Positions 24,882 to 32,656 of a stretch of 64,000 nucleotides of DNA are shown piece after piece (position 1 is the stretch's first letter; each line of letters opens with the position of its first letter). The stretch comes from Gp7-AA10 sp035636095 (lineage in GTDB: Bacteria > Acidobacteriota > Thermoanaerobaculia > Gp7-AA8). The stretch spans positions 1 to 64,000 of the forward strand of contig DASPZU010000118.1 of the NCBI GenBank assembly GCA_035636095.1, written 5' to 3'. Below the pieces are notes generated by a model. That model was not told the origin of the DNA, searched no databases, and saw only the letters and a list, made by a program, of their open reading frames with translations. The position numbers were made by a program, and so were the translations under genes.

Positions 24882-25690
24882 GCGAGCTCTATCGAAAGTG
24901 GGGAAGGTCGGTGCGGCGGGAGGGCCAGCATCTGTTGTTCGTCGACGAGGCAGGCGAAGCCACCGAATCCCACGGCATCTTTCGCACCCGGGCCCTCGGC
25001 GATGCCCTCGATCTCGCCGATCCTGACTCCAAGCGCGTCGAGGCTGCCGCCGCCGAGATCGAATCGATGGTCGAGCGTCCGCTCATGATCGAGCGGCTGT
25101 TCGTCAATGAAGGCGTGGTGGCGCATCAATTCGGCGAAGTGCGCTGGCGCGAGAACATTCGCCGGGTGCATCTCTCCATTGCCCGACCGCCCTTGCGCGC
25201 GATCTTCGATTTCGCCGAATTTCGATTCGACGCCTTGCGACGCGTGCTCCCCGCTCTGATGCGCGCCGGAAAAGAACGCAAGCCCGCCAGGAGAATTCGC
25301 GTTGCCGAGCATGTCGGCGCGGCGCTCCTGCCGCTGACGGCCATTGCCAAGCTGCAATCGACTGCCCCGCACGACGGCAAGGGCGAACCCATTCGCGAGC
25401 AGCTGGCCGAGCATGAGCCGCCCAATTGGTTTCGGCCGAGCTACCGCGTGCGTCCGCGCAAAGCGTGGTTTCATCTGCGCGTTGCACCGTTTGGCGCCAT
25501 CGACGAAGACGTCCCGGAAGCGGTGGCCCTCCTGGCGCCGGTCTCGCGACGCGAGATTCGCGCTCTGTGCGTCGATGGTGGGGCCGCTTACCCCGTCACG
25601 CTGCCGCTGCGTCCGATCATCGCTGCCTGGCCGACCGCGACGTGGTACCCGTTCGGGGCCGGTGCGTTCGGCGCGGAACTCATGCTTTAG
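24878..25690 (+). CDS. Protein of unknown function coupled to the TldD-like protease
   Basis: A 270-aa protein starting at GTG 24878, which overlaps the protease stop (GTGA). It has no signal peptide, membrane helix or Cys cluster. It is Arg/Ala/Pro-rich with alternating helices and strands, and I recognise no domain; in particular it lacks TldE/PmbA hallmarks. The strict coupling suggests it is the protease's partner or substrate-handling factor, which is inference only. A much longer frame starting at 24356 is an overlap artefact. Confidence 0.65.
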   Translation: MSELYRKWGRSVRREGQHLLFVDEAGEATESHGIFRTRALGDALDLADPDSKRVEAAAAEIESMVERPLMIERLFVNEGVVAHQFGEVRWRENIRRVHLSIARPPLRAIFDFAEFRFDALRRVLPALMRAGKERKPARRIRVAEHVGAALLPLTAIAKLQSTAPHDGKGEPIREQLAEHEPPNWFRPSYRVRPRKAWFHLRVAPFGAIDEDVPEAVALLAPVSRREIRALCVDGGAAYPVTLPLRPIIAAWPTATWYPFGAGAFGAELML

Positions 25691-25702
25691 AATCGGATTG
25701 CG

Positions 25703-25969
25703 ATGCCGACCAACATCAAACAGATCGAGTTCCTGGCGCGGGCCATCGTCAATCGCCTCGAGGACCGCGGGCTGGTCGAATTCGGCGACGCCGAGATCGG
25801 TATCCAGATCGTGACCCGCTCGCTGGAGGACAACTTCCAGGCCTACGACTCGATCGAGACGGAGGCGCGCGGGCGTCTGGCCAGGACCATCGGCGATCGC
25901 GAGCCGTCCGAGATCGAGCTGGCCGACGAGATGCAGCGCGTGGCCACGGAACGGAATTTCGTCCTGTGA
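25703..25969 (+). CDS. Small hypothetical protein, possibly DUF507-like
   Basis: An 88-aa helical, acidic protein (N-terminal IKQIEFLARAIVNRLEDRGL, then two more helices). The start resembles DUF507 proteins, but I cannot confirm it. It lies 12 bp after the TldD partner gene and its stop overlaps the carboxylase GTG start (GTGA, 25966-25969), so it is part of the same operon. Confidence 0.6.
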   Translation: MPTNIKQIEFLARAIVNRLEDRGLVEFGDAEIGIQIVTRSLEDNFQAYDSIETEARGRLARTIGDREPSEIELADEMQRVATERNFVL

Positions 25970-27480
25970 ATCTCGACGAACTCGAACGCCGCAAAAAAGA
26001 GAGCGAGCTGGGCGGAGGCGAGGCGCGCATCCAGCGTCAGCACAGCGAAGGCAAGCTGACCGCGCGCGAGCGCGTCTCGCTGCTGTTCGATCCCGGATCG
26101 TTTCAGGAGCTCGATCAGCTGGTGGTCCATCGCAACACCGATTTCGGGATGGAGAAGCAGCGCGTTCCCGGCGACGGCGTGGTGGCCGGCTACGGGACTG
26201 TTCAGGGAAGACTGGTGTACGCCTTCGCGCAGGACTTCACAGTCTTCGGCGGATCGCTCTCCGAAACGCACGCCGCCAAGATCGTGAAGATCATGGACCT
26301 GGCCATGAAGAACGGCGCGCCCATCATCGGCCTCAACGACTCCGGCGGTGCGCGCATCCAGGAAGGCGTGGTATCGCTGGGCGGCTACGCCGACATTTTT
26401 CTGCGCAACACGCTGGCCAGCGGCGTCATCCCGCAGATCTCCGCCATCATGGGACCGTGCGCCGGCGGCGCCGTTTACTCGCCCGCCATCACCGACTTCA
26501 TTTTGATGGTGAAGCGCACCAGCTACATGTTCGTCACCGGTCCGGACGTGATCAAGACCGTAACGCACGAGGAAGTCACCAAGGAAAAGTTAGGCGGCGC
26601 GGAGACGCACAATCAGATCTCCGGCGTCGCACACTTCGCAGCCGATTCCGATGAAGACTGCCTGGCCACCATCCGCGAGCTGCTGTCGTTCATCCCGTCG
26701 AACAATCTCGACGATCCGCCCCGCATCGCGAACGCCGACGACATCAATCGCGTCGACGCCCGGCTCGACAACTTCATCCCGGAGAATCCCAATCAGCCTT
26801 ACGAGATCCGCGATCTGATCAAGACCATCGCCGACGAAGGGCACTTTCTGGAGGTGCATCAGCATTTCGCCCGCAATCTGGTGGTCGGATTCATCCGGCT
26901 CAACGGATCGCCGGTGGGGGTGGTCGCGAATCAGCCTGCCTTTCTGGCGGGTGTGCTCGATATCAACGCGTCGCGCAAGGGCGCGCGGTTCGTCCGCTTC
27001 TGCGATGCCTTCAACATCCCACTGCTGGTGGTCGAGGATGTGCCGGGATTTCTCCCCGGGACGGACCAGGAATACGGCGGCATCATCGTGCAGGGCGCGA
27101 AGCTGCTCTACGCGCTGGCGGAAGCGACCGTGCCGAAGATCACGGTGATCACGCGGAAGGCGTACGGCGGCGCGTACTGCGTGATGAACTCCAAGCACAT
27201 TCGCGCCGACATGAACTTCGCGTACCCGACCGCCGAGATCGCGGTCATGGGCGCGGAGGGGGCGGTCAATATTCTCTATCGCGGGTCGTACGATCGCGAT
27301 CAGAAGATCGCCGAGTACAGGGAGAAGTTCGCGAATCCGTACATCGCTGCCGAGCGGGGATATATCGACGAGATCATCGAGCCGCGATTCACGCGGCGCA
27401 AAGTGATCACCGCCTTCGCAATGCTGCGCAACAAGCGGGACAAGAATCCGCCCAAGAAGCACGGCAACATCCCGCTGTAA
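25966..27480 (+). CDS. Acyl-CoA (propionyl-CoA) carboxylase beta subunit
   Basis: The 504-aa carboxyltransferase subunit transfers CO2 from carboxybiotin to propionyl-CoA or a related acyl-CoA, giving methylmalonyl-CoA. The two oxyanion-hole regions are seen as NDSGGARIQEGV (about residues 120-131) and GPCAGGAVYSPA (about 161-172), with MKRTSYMFVTGPDV and a C-terminal VEDVPGFLPGTDQE, RKAYGGAYCVM. It is of the single-chain PccB type rather than AccA/AccD. No biotin-carrying alpha subunit is encoded in this window. GTG 25966 overlaps the upstream gene; the longer frame to 25426 is spurious. Confidence 0.93.
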   Translation: MNLDELERRKKESELGGGEARIQRQHSEGKLTARERVSLLFDPGSFQELDQLVVHRNTDFGMEKQRVPGDGVVAGYGTVQGRLVYAFAQDFTVFGGSLSETHAAKIVKIMDLAMKNGAPIIGLNDSGGARIQEGVVSLGGYADIFLRNTLASGVIPQISAIMGPCAGGAVYSPAITDFILMVKRTSYMFVTGPDVIKTVTHEEVTKEKLGGAETHNQISGVAHFAADSDEDCLATIRELLSFIPSNNLDDPPRIANADDINRVDARLDNFIPENPNQPYEIRDLIKTIADEGHFLEVHQHFARNLVVGFIRLNGSPVGVVANQPAFLAGVLDINASRKGARFVRFCDAFNIPLLVVEDVPGFLPGTDQEYGGIIVQGAKLLYALAEATVPKITVITRKAYGGAYCVMNSKHIRADMNFAYPTAEIAVMGAEGAVNILYRGSYDRDQKIAEYREKFANPYIAAERGYIDEIIEPRFTRRKVITAFAMLRNKRDKNPPKKHGNIPL

Positions 27481-27487
27481 CTGTCTG

Positions 27488-27516
27488 TTGACTGTCTTGT
27501 AACACGGTCATATATT
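27488..27516 (+). promoter_or_regulatory. Sigma-70-type promoter for the first Oar-like receptor
   Basis: TTGACT (27488-27493) and TATATT (27511-27516) are separated by 17 nt, close to consensus. The transcript would start about 43 nt before the ATG at 27567, where an AGGGGG ribosome-binding site is present. Confidence 0.75.
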
Positions 27517-27566
27517 GCGCGCGGCACAGCAGGCCAACTCAAAAACGAGGTTCACAGGGGGCGAAG

Positions 27567-30500
27567 ATGAAAGGTCTTGCGTCGCGTTCTTTTCCATTGC
27601 TAGCAATCGCACTTTTAGTGCTTTCCGCAATTCCCGTTGTCGCACAGGAGCAGACGGCCACCATCGAGGGCGTAGTGACCGACCCGTCGGGGGCAGCGCT
27701 TCCAGGCGTGTCGATCGGACTGGTGAGCGCCAATGGCCAACGCTTGTCGGCTACGACCGACGGCGCGGGCCGATACCGATTCCCGGCGGTGCCTCCAGGG
27801 ATCTACGCGATTAACGCGACCCTGGAGGGAATGCAGAAGACAACGATCAAGGACGTTCAGGTCACGCTCGGTGCGCCAAAGAAGGTCGACGTGCAGATGA
27901 AATTGGCACACGTCTCGGAGAGCGTCACAGTGAGCGCGGAAGCGCCGATCGTCGACGTGACCTCGAGCGCAACTACGAATTCGATCCGTGCCGAAACTTT
28001 CGAGCGGCTTCCGAAGGGTCGCGACTTTACATCGATCGCCACCCTGGCACCGGGCGCTAGAAATGATCCGAAGGCCGGAGGCATCACAGTTGACGGAGCG
28101 TCAGGTTCCGAGAACAAATACATCATGGATGGTGTCGACACCACAAACCCGCAGACGGGCGTGTCCGGCAAAGTCCTGGTCACCGACTTCGTCGACGAAG
28201 TTCAGGTGAAATCCGCCGGCTATCAGGCCGAGTTTGGTGGCGCGGTGGGCGGAGTGATCAACGTCATCACCAAGACCGGCACGAACGAATTGAAGGGTTC
28301 GGTCGGTGGCTACTACACGAATCGTGCGTGGGGCGGGGGCGTTCGCCCAACGCTGCAGATCAAGGCGACCGATCCGAATGCATCCGAGTACCACACGTTT
28401 CCTCGCGATGACAACAAGGTCGTCGAACCGGGATTCACGCTCGGCGGTCCGGTCATGCGCGATCGACTGTGGTTCTTCGCCGCTTATGAGCCGGCCGTTC
28501 AGAACATCGACCGAACGCCGGAGGGTTTCACTCAGTCATATTCGCAGGATTTCCGGCGAGACAACGGGGTGCTGAACCTCACCGGAAGTGCCACTTCGAA
28601 GTTTCTCTACAAATTCGCATTCAACAACAGCGGCTACAAGACGACGAACCTTCTGCCTGGCGTCAACGGCCGCGGCAACCCCAACCCATCGTTGTACACG
28701 GGAAAGAACGACAAGTTCATCAACTGGACCGCGTCTGGATACGCCGACTTCGTGGCCAATTCATCGTCGTATTCGAGCCTCCGCGGCGGGCGTTTCTTCC
28801 GGAACTACCGTCAGTCGGGAATCTCGACTGATCCACGCTACGTCTTCTCCGGTTCGAACAGCGTGTTTTCCGACGCGCCGCCGAGCCAGGTCCATCCCTC
28901 GGGCTATTCGAGCATACCGACCAATACGGCGACACAGAAGGACGCCTACACCCGCGACAACGTCAACCTGGATACTTCCTGGTTCACGCAATTCATGGGT
29001 GAGCATCGGCTCAAGGGCGGCGTGCAGATCGAGAACCTGAAGAACCAGGTTTTAGATGGGGAGCAGAACTATCGCGTCACGATTTACTGGAACCGCGCCA
29101 ATCCGCTGAGTGGCACACGCGGCAAGTACGGAGCGGTCCGCGTCCGTCAGTTCCGCAGAACGGGCGACGTGACGAGCAAAAATCTCGGGCTATTCCTGCA
29201 GGATAGCTGGACCACCCTGAACGATCGCCTGACGCTCAACATTGGCTTACGTGGCGAGCAGGAGAAGGTGCCGTCATATGCCACTGAGGGAATCACCGGT
29301 CGCTATGCGGTCAATTGGGGGTACGGCGACAAACTCGCTCCACGTCTCGGCTTCTCTTACGACGTTCGTGGCGACGGCCGCACGAAGGCGTATGGCAGTT
29401 ACGGCAGGTTCTACGACATCATGAAAATGGAGTTGCCGCGCGGATCGTTCGGCGGCGAGAAATGGATCGACGCCTCTTTCGATCTGAACACCGTCGATTA
29501 CCTGTCGCTCAATTGTCAGGGCATCACCAACTCCATCACTCAGCGGCCGACCTGCAACGGTGCGACGTTTGTGTACAACGTCGATTTCCGTCATCCTGCC
29601 AACGCAGCCGATCTGAACCTCATCGACCCGAAGCTCAAACCGATGCAGCAGGAGGAGTACACCGTCGGCATGCAGCATGAGCTTTCGCCGACGATGGCGA
29701 TCGGCGCCCGCCTCACTCGCAAGCACCTCGTTCGGACCATCGAAGACACCGGAGTTCTGGTGACCAACCCAGATGGCTCCCAGGAAGAGCAATTCTTCAT
29801 CGCCAATCCTGGCGAAGGCGTTGCCCGGCACATCCTCGGAGCGGACTTGCCGTCCATGCCGAAGCCGAAGCGCGACTACAACGGCCTGGAAGTGGAGTTC
29901 ACCCGGCGCTTCTCCAACCGCTTGTCGCTGCATGCGAGCTACCTCTACAGCCGGCTTACAGGCAACTACTCCGGGCTGGCCAATTCCGACGAGGCGGTTG
30001 GCTCCGGCAACGCTCGCACTTCACCGAACGTGAATCGCGCCTTCGACGGTCTTTTCAATTTGTTCAACGCGCAAGGAAAGGCGGTCGTCGGCAGGCTGGC
30101 CACCGATCGTCCGCATCAGTTCAAGGCCCAGGCTGCGTACGCATTTGCATTCGGAACGACTATCGGCGTGAATCAGTACGTCGGCAGCGGCACGCCATTC
30201 CAGACCGAGTTCTCGGTCTCCAACATCCCCTTCTTCGCCTTCGGTCGCGGCGACATGGGCCGCTCGCCGTGGCTGAAGCAAACGGATCTCAACCTCACGC
30301 ACGAAATCCGCCTCGGCGGCGGTTACGCGCTGGCGCTCGGCGTGAACGTTCTGAACCTCTTCGACACGAAGACAGTGCTGAACATCTACGATGTGTACAG
30401 TGGCGATAATCTGCGAATGCGCGACGCCAACGGTAACGCGCTTGCGGTCGGTTCGCACGCTGAGGCGCAGGCATTCTTCAAGGGCTTCGATCCGAAAGCA

Positions 30501-30602
30501 CTCTGCGCGCTGCAGAAGTGTTTTGTCGATCCCTTCTACGGGAAGCCGAATGCCTTCCAGGATCCGCGCGAGGTGCGTCTCAGCGCTCGCCTGATCTTCT
30601 AG
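27567..30602 (+). CDS. Oar-like TonB-dependent outer-membrane receptor 1
   Basis: A 1011-aa outer-membrane protein. A signal peptide (to about AQEQ, residue 29) is followed by a carboxypeptidase-regulatory-like domain (ATIEGVVTDPSGAALPGVSIG, residues about 31-115), a plug region with YIMDGVDTTNPQTG and a large beta barrel ending in the outer-membrane signature ...RLSARLIF with terminal Phe. Such Oar-type proteins take up large ligands or help surface export; ligand unknown. No TonB box is obvious. It has its own promoter and terminator. Two more receptors of this type are in the window (32657, 43323). Confidence 0.9.
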   Translation: MKGLASRSFPLLAIALLVLSAIPVVAQEQTATIEGVVTDPSGAALPGVSIGLVSANGQRLSATTDGAGRYRFPAVPPGIYAINATLEGMQKTTIKDVQVTLGAPKKVDVQMKLAHVSESVTVSAEAPIVDVTSSATTNSIRAETFERLPKGRDFTSIATLAPGARNDPKAGGITVDGASGSENKYIMDGVDTTNPQTGVSGKVLVTDFVDEVQVKSAGYQAEFGGAVGGVINVITKTGTNELKGSVGGYYTNRAWGGGVRPTLQIKATDPNASEYHTFPRDDNKVVEPGFTLGGPVMRDRLWFFAAYEPAVQNIDRTPEGFTQSYSQDFRRDNGVLNLTGSATSKFLYKFAFNNSGYKTTNLLPGVNGRGNPNPSLYTGKNDKFINWTASGYADFVANSSSYSSLRGGRFFRNYRQSGISTDPRYVFSGSNSVFSDAPPSQVHPSGYSSIPTNTATQKDAYTRDNVNLDTSWFTQFMGEHRLKGGVQIENLKNQVLDGEQNYRVTIYWNRANPLSGTRGKYGAVRVRQFRRTGDVTSKNLGLFLQDSWTTLNDRLTLNIGLRGEQEKVPSYATEGITGRYAVNWGYGDKLAPRLGFSYDVRGDGRTKAYGSYGRFYDIMKMELPRGSFGGEKWIDASFDLNTVDYLSLNCQGITNSITQRPTCNGATFVYNVDFRHPANAADLNLIDPKLKPMQQEEYTVGMQHELSPTMAIGARLTRKHLVRTIEDTGVLVTNPDGSQEEQFFIANPGEGVARHILGADLPSMPKPKRDYNGLEVEFTRRFSNRLSLHASYLYSRLTGNYSGLANSDEAVGSGNARTSPNVNRAFDGLFNLFNAQGKAVVGRLATDRPHQFKAQAAYAFAFGTTIGVNQYVGSGTPFQTEFSVSNIPFFAFGRGDMGRSPWLKQTDLNLTHEIRLGGGYALALGVNVLNLFDTKTVLNIYDVYSGDNLRMRDANGNALAVGSHAEAQAFFKGFDPKALCALQKCFVDPFYGKPNAFQDPREVRLSARLIF

Positions 30603-30629
30603 TCGCCCGACACGACCCCGGCATCAAAA

Positions 30630-30660
30630 GGGTGGCGCTCCGGCGCCACCCTTTCTTATT
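30630..30660 (+). terminator. Rho-independent terminator after Oar-like receptor 1
   Basis: GGGTGGCGC (30630-30638), loop TCCG, GCGCCACCC (30643-30651), then TTTCTTATT. A perfect 9-bp stem, 28 bp after the receptor stop and 10 bp before the next start. Confidence 0.92.
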
Positions 30661-30669
30661 CTGTGACGG

Positions 30670-32610
30670 TTGCGTAAGCCTTTCCTGGTCCTTTTGATTC
30701 TTTTGACCACCTGCGGGAAGCACGAGCAGGCAAAGCCCAACGTCCTCCTCATCACCCTCGATACCTTTCGCGCCGATCGCGTCACTCCGGCAACGCCGAA
30801 TCTGCTGAAACTCGCGCAGAGAGGCGAGTGGTTCCAGCATGCGGATTCGGTCGCGCCGCTGACCTTGCCCTCGCACGCGACCATTCTCTCCGGCATCCTT
30901 CCTCCGCATCACGGCCTGCGGAATAACGAAGTCGGCTCGTTTCCCGATCGCCCTACTCTCGCCACTGTTTTCGCGAAAGGCGGCTATCGCACGGGCGCGT
31001 TCGTCAGCGCATTCGTCCTCGATCGGCGCTTCGGCCTTTGGCGTGGATTCGAAACGTACGACGACGCGATCGCCCGCGATCCCAACGACACCGCGGCGAT
31101 GTTCGAGGCCGAACGCCGCGGCGGCGAGACCGTCGATCGCGCGCTGGCGTGGCTGAGCCGCAGCGACGGACGGCCATGGTTCGCGTGGATCCATCTCTAT
31201 GATGCGCACGCCCCCTACGCGCCGCCCGCCCCGTTTCCGCAGACGTACGACGGCGAAGTGGCGTACGTCGACGCGCAAGTCGGCCGGATTCTGAGCGCGA
31301 TCGATCCCGCGAAGACGATCGTCGTCGTGGTCGGTGATCACGGTGAGGCCCTCGGCGAACACGGCGAGCTGACCCACGGCCTGCTGGTCTACGAATCCAC
31401 GCTGCATGTTCCGCTCATCATGGCGGGACCCGATGTGAAGCCCAACTCAGTGCTGCAGCCGATCAGCACCGTGGAAGTCGCGCCGCGGATTGCGGCCATG
31501 GTCGGCTTGTCGATTCCGCATGACGCGGCATCGGATATCTACGCCGAATCGGAGTATGCCAAGTCATTCGGATGGAGCGGCCTCACATCGATTCGCAGCG
31601 GAAATATCAAGCTGATTCGCGGCGCGACGTCCGAGATGTTCGATCTTGCCCGCGATCCAAACGAGACCAGGAACATCATCGATGATCGGCGGCGGCTTTA
31701 CGGTCAGCTCGGCAAACGGCTGGACGCGATTGGCGCGACCGCGATAGCCGCCACCGGAACGGTCGACGCCGAGACCCGCGCGAAACTCGCGAGCCTCGGC
31801 TACGTTGCGCCGGGTGCGGCCGCCAGGGGCAGCGGCCGCGATCCGCGCGAGATGGCGCCGCTTTTTCGACGCTACGAAGAAGCACAGGCCAAAAATTCGA
31901 TCGCCGATCTCGAGCAGCTGGTCTCGAAAGATCCCGCCAATCCCGTTTTCCGTTCCACGCTCGCCCGCGCGGTCAAGCTCCACGGAGCGATCGATCGCGC
32001 CATTGCGCTTAATCGCGAGGCGGTCGCGCTTTCTCCTGCCGATCCCGACGCCTGGTACAACCTCGCCTCGGCGCTTCAAGAGCGCGGACGCACGGCCGAG
32101 GCGAGACAAGTCGCGATCGAGGCGATCCGACTCGATCCTCATCGTCCCGACGCGCACAACATCCTCGGAATCGCCGACATCGAAACCGGCGACCCCAGCG
32201 GCGCCGAAACCGAATTCCGAAAAGCGATCGAGCTCGATCCTCGCAACGCCCGCGCCTGGAACAACCTCGGCAACGTTTTGCGAAGTGCCGGCCGCACAGC
32301 AGACGCCGAAACTGCGTATCGCACAGCCCTCGAGATCACTCCCACCTACGCCGATCCTCTGAACGGACTGGGGGTGATCGCCGTGCAGGAGGGGAGGAGC
32401 GCCGAGGCCATCGCCGATTTCGACAAGGCGCTGGCGGCGGCGCCTAACTTCTATGAAGCGCGGCTCAATCGGGCGATCGCTCTGCAATTGTCCGGGAACA
32501 TCTCGGGCGCGCGAACCGAGCTCCAACACCTGCTAACACACCTGCCCAAGGGGAGTGCGCAGCGGAAAGCGGCCGAAACTCTGCTCGCTCGGCTACCACG
32601 GAAGCGTTAA
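30670..32610 (+). CDS. Sulfatase/alkaline-phosphatase-superfamily lipoprotein with TPR domain
   Basis: A 646-aa predicted lipoprotein (signal LLILLTTC-GK). Residues about 22-340 form a sulfatase-type domain: metal-binding NVLLITLDTFRADR, the nucleophile region PLTLPSHATILSG, and VVGDHGEALGEHGE. The nucleophile position is not the Cys-x-Pro-x-Arg of formylglycine sulfatases, so a phosphohydrolase or transferase role is possible. Residues about 395-640 carry five or six TPR repeats (PDAWYNLASALQERGRTAEA, ARAWNNLGNVLRSAGRTADA). The start is TTG 30670, 10 bp after the preceding terminator. It probably acts in the periplasm near the flanking receptors. Confidence 0.85.
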   Translation: MRKPFLVLLILLTTCGKHEQAKPNVLLITLDTFRADRVTPATPNLLKLAQRGEWFQHADSVAPLTLPSHATILSGILPPHHGLRNNEVGSFPDRPTLATVFAKGGYRTGAFVSAFVLDRRFGLWRGFETYDDAIARDPNDTAAMFEAERRGGETVDRALAWLSRSDGRPWFAWIHLYDAHAPYAPPAPFPQTYDGEVAYVDAQVGRILSAIDPAKTIVVVVGDHGEALGEHGELTHGLLVYESTLHVPLIMAGPDVKPNSVLQPISTVEVAPRIAAMVGLSIPHDAASDIYAESEYAKSFGWSGLTSIRSGNIKLIRGATSEMFDLARDPNETRNIIDDRRRLYGQLGKRLDAIGATAIAATGTVDAETRAKLASLGYVAPGAAARGSGRDPREMAPLFRRYEEAQAKNSIADLEQLVSKDPANPVFRSTLARAVKLHGAIDRAIALNREAVALSPADPDAWYNLASALQERGRTAEARQVAIEAIRLDPHRPDAHNILGIADIETGDPSGAETEFRKAIELDPRNARAWNNLGNVLRSAGRTADAETAYRTALEITPTYADPLNGLGVIAVQEGRSAEAIADFDKALAAAPNFYEARLNRAIALQLSGNISGARTELQHLLTHLPKGSAQRKAAETLLARLPRKR

Positions 32611-32656
32611 CTTGGTCTATAGTCGGCGTCAATTTTCGGATTCGAAGGAGGTCCAT

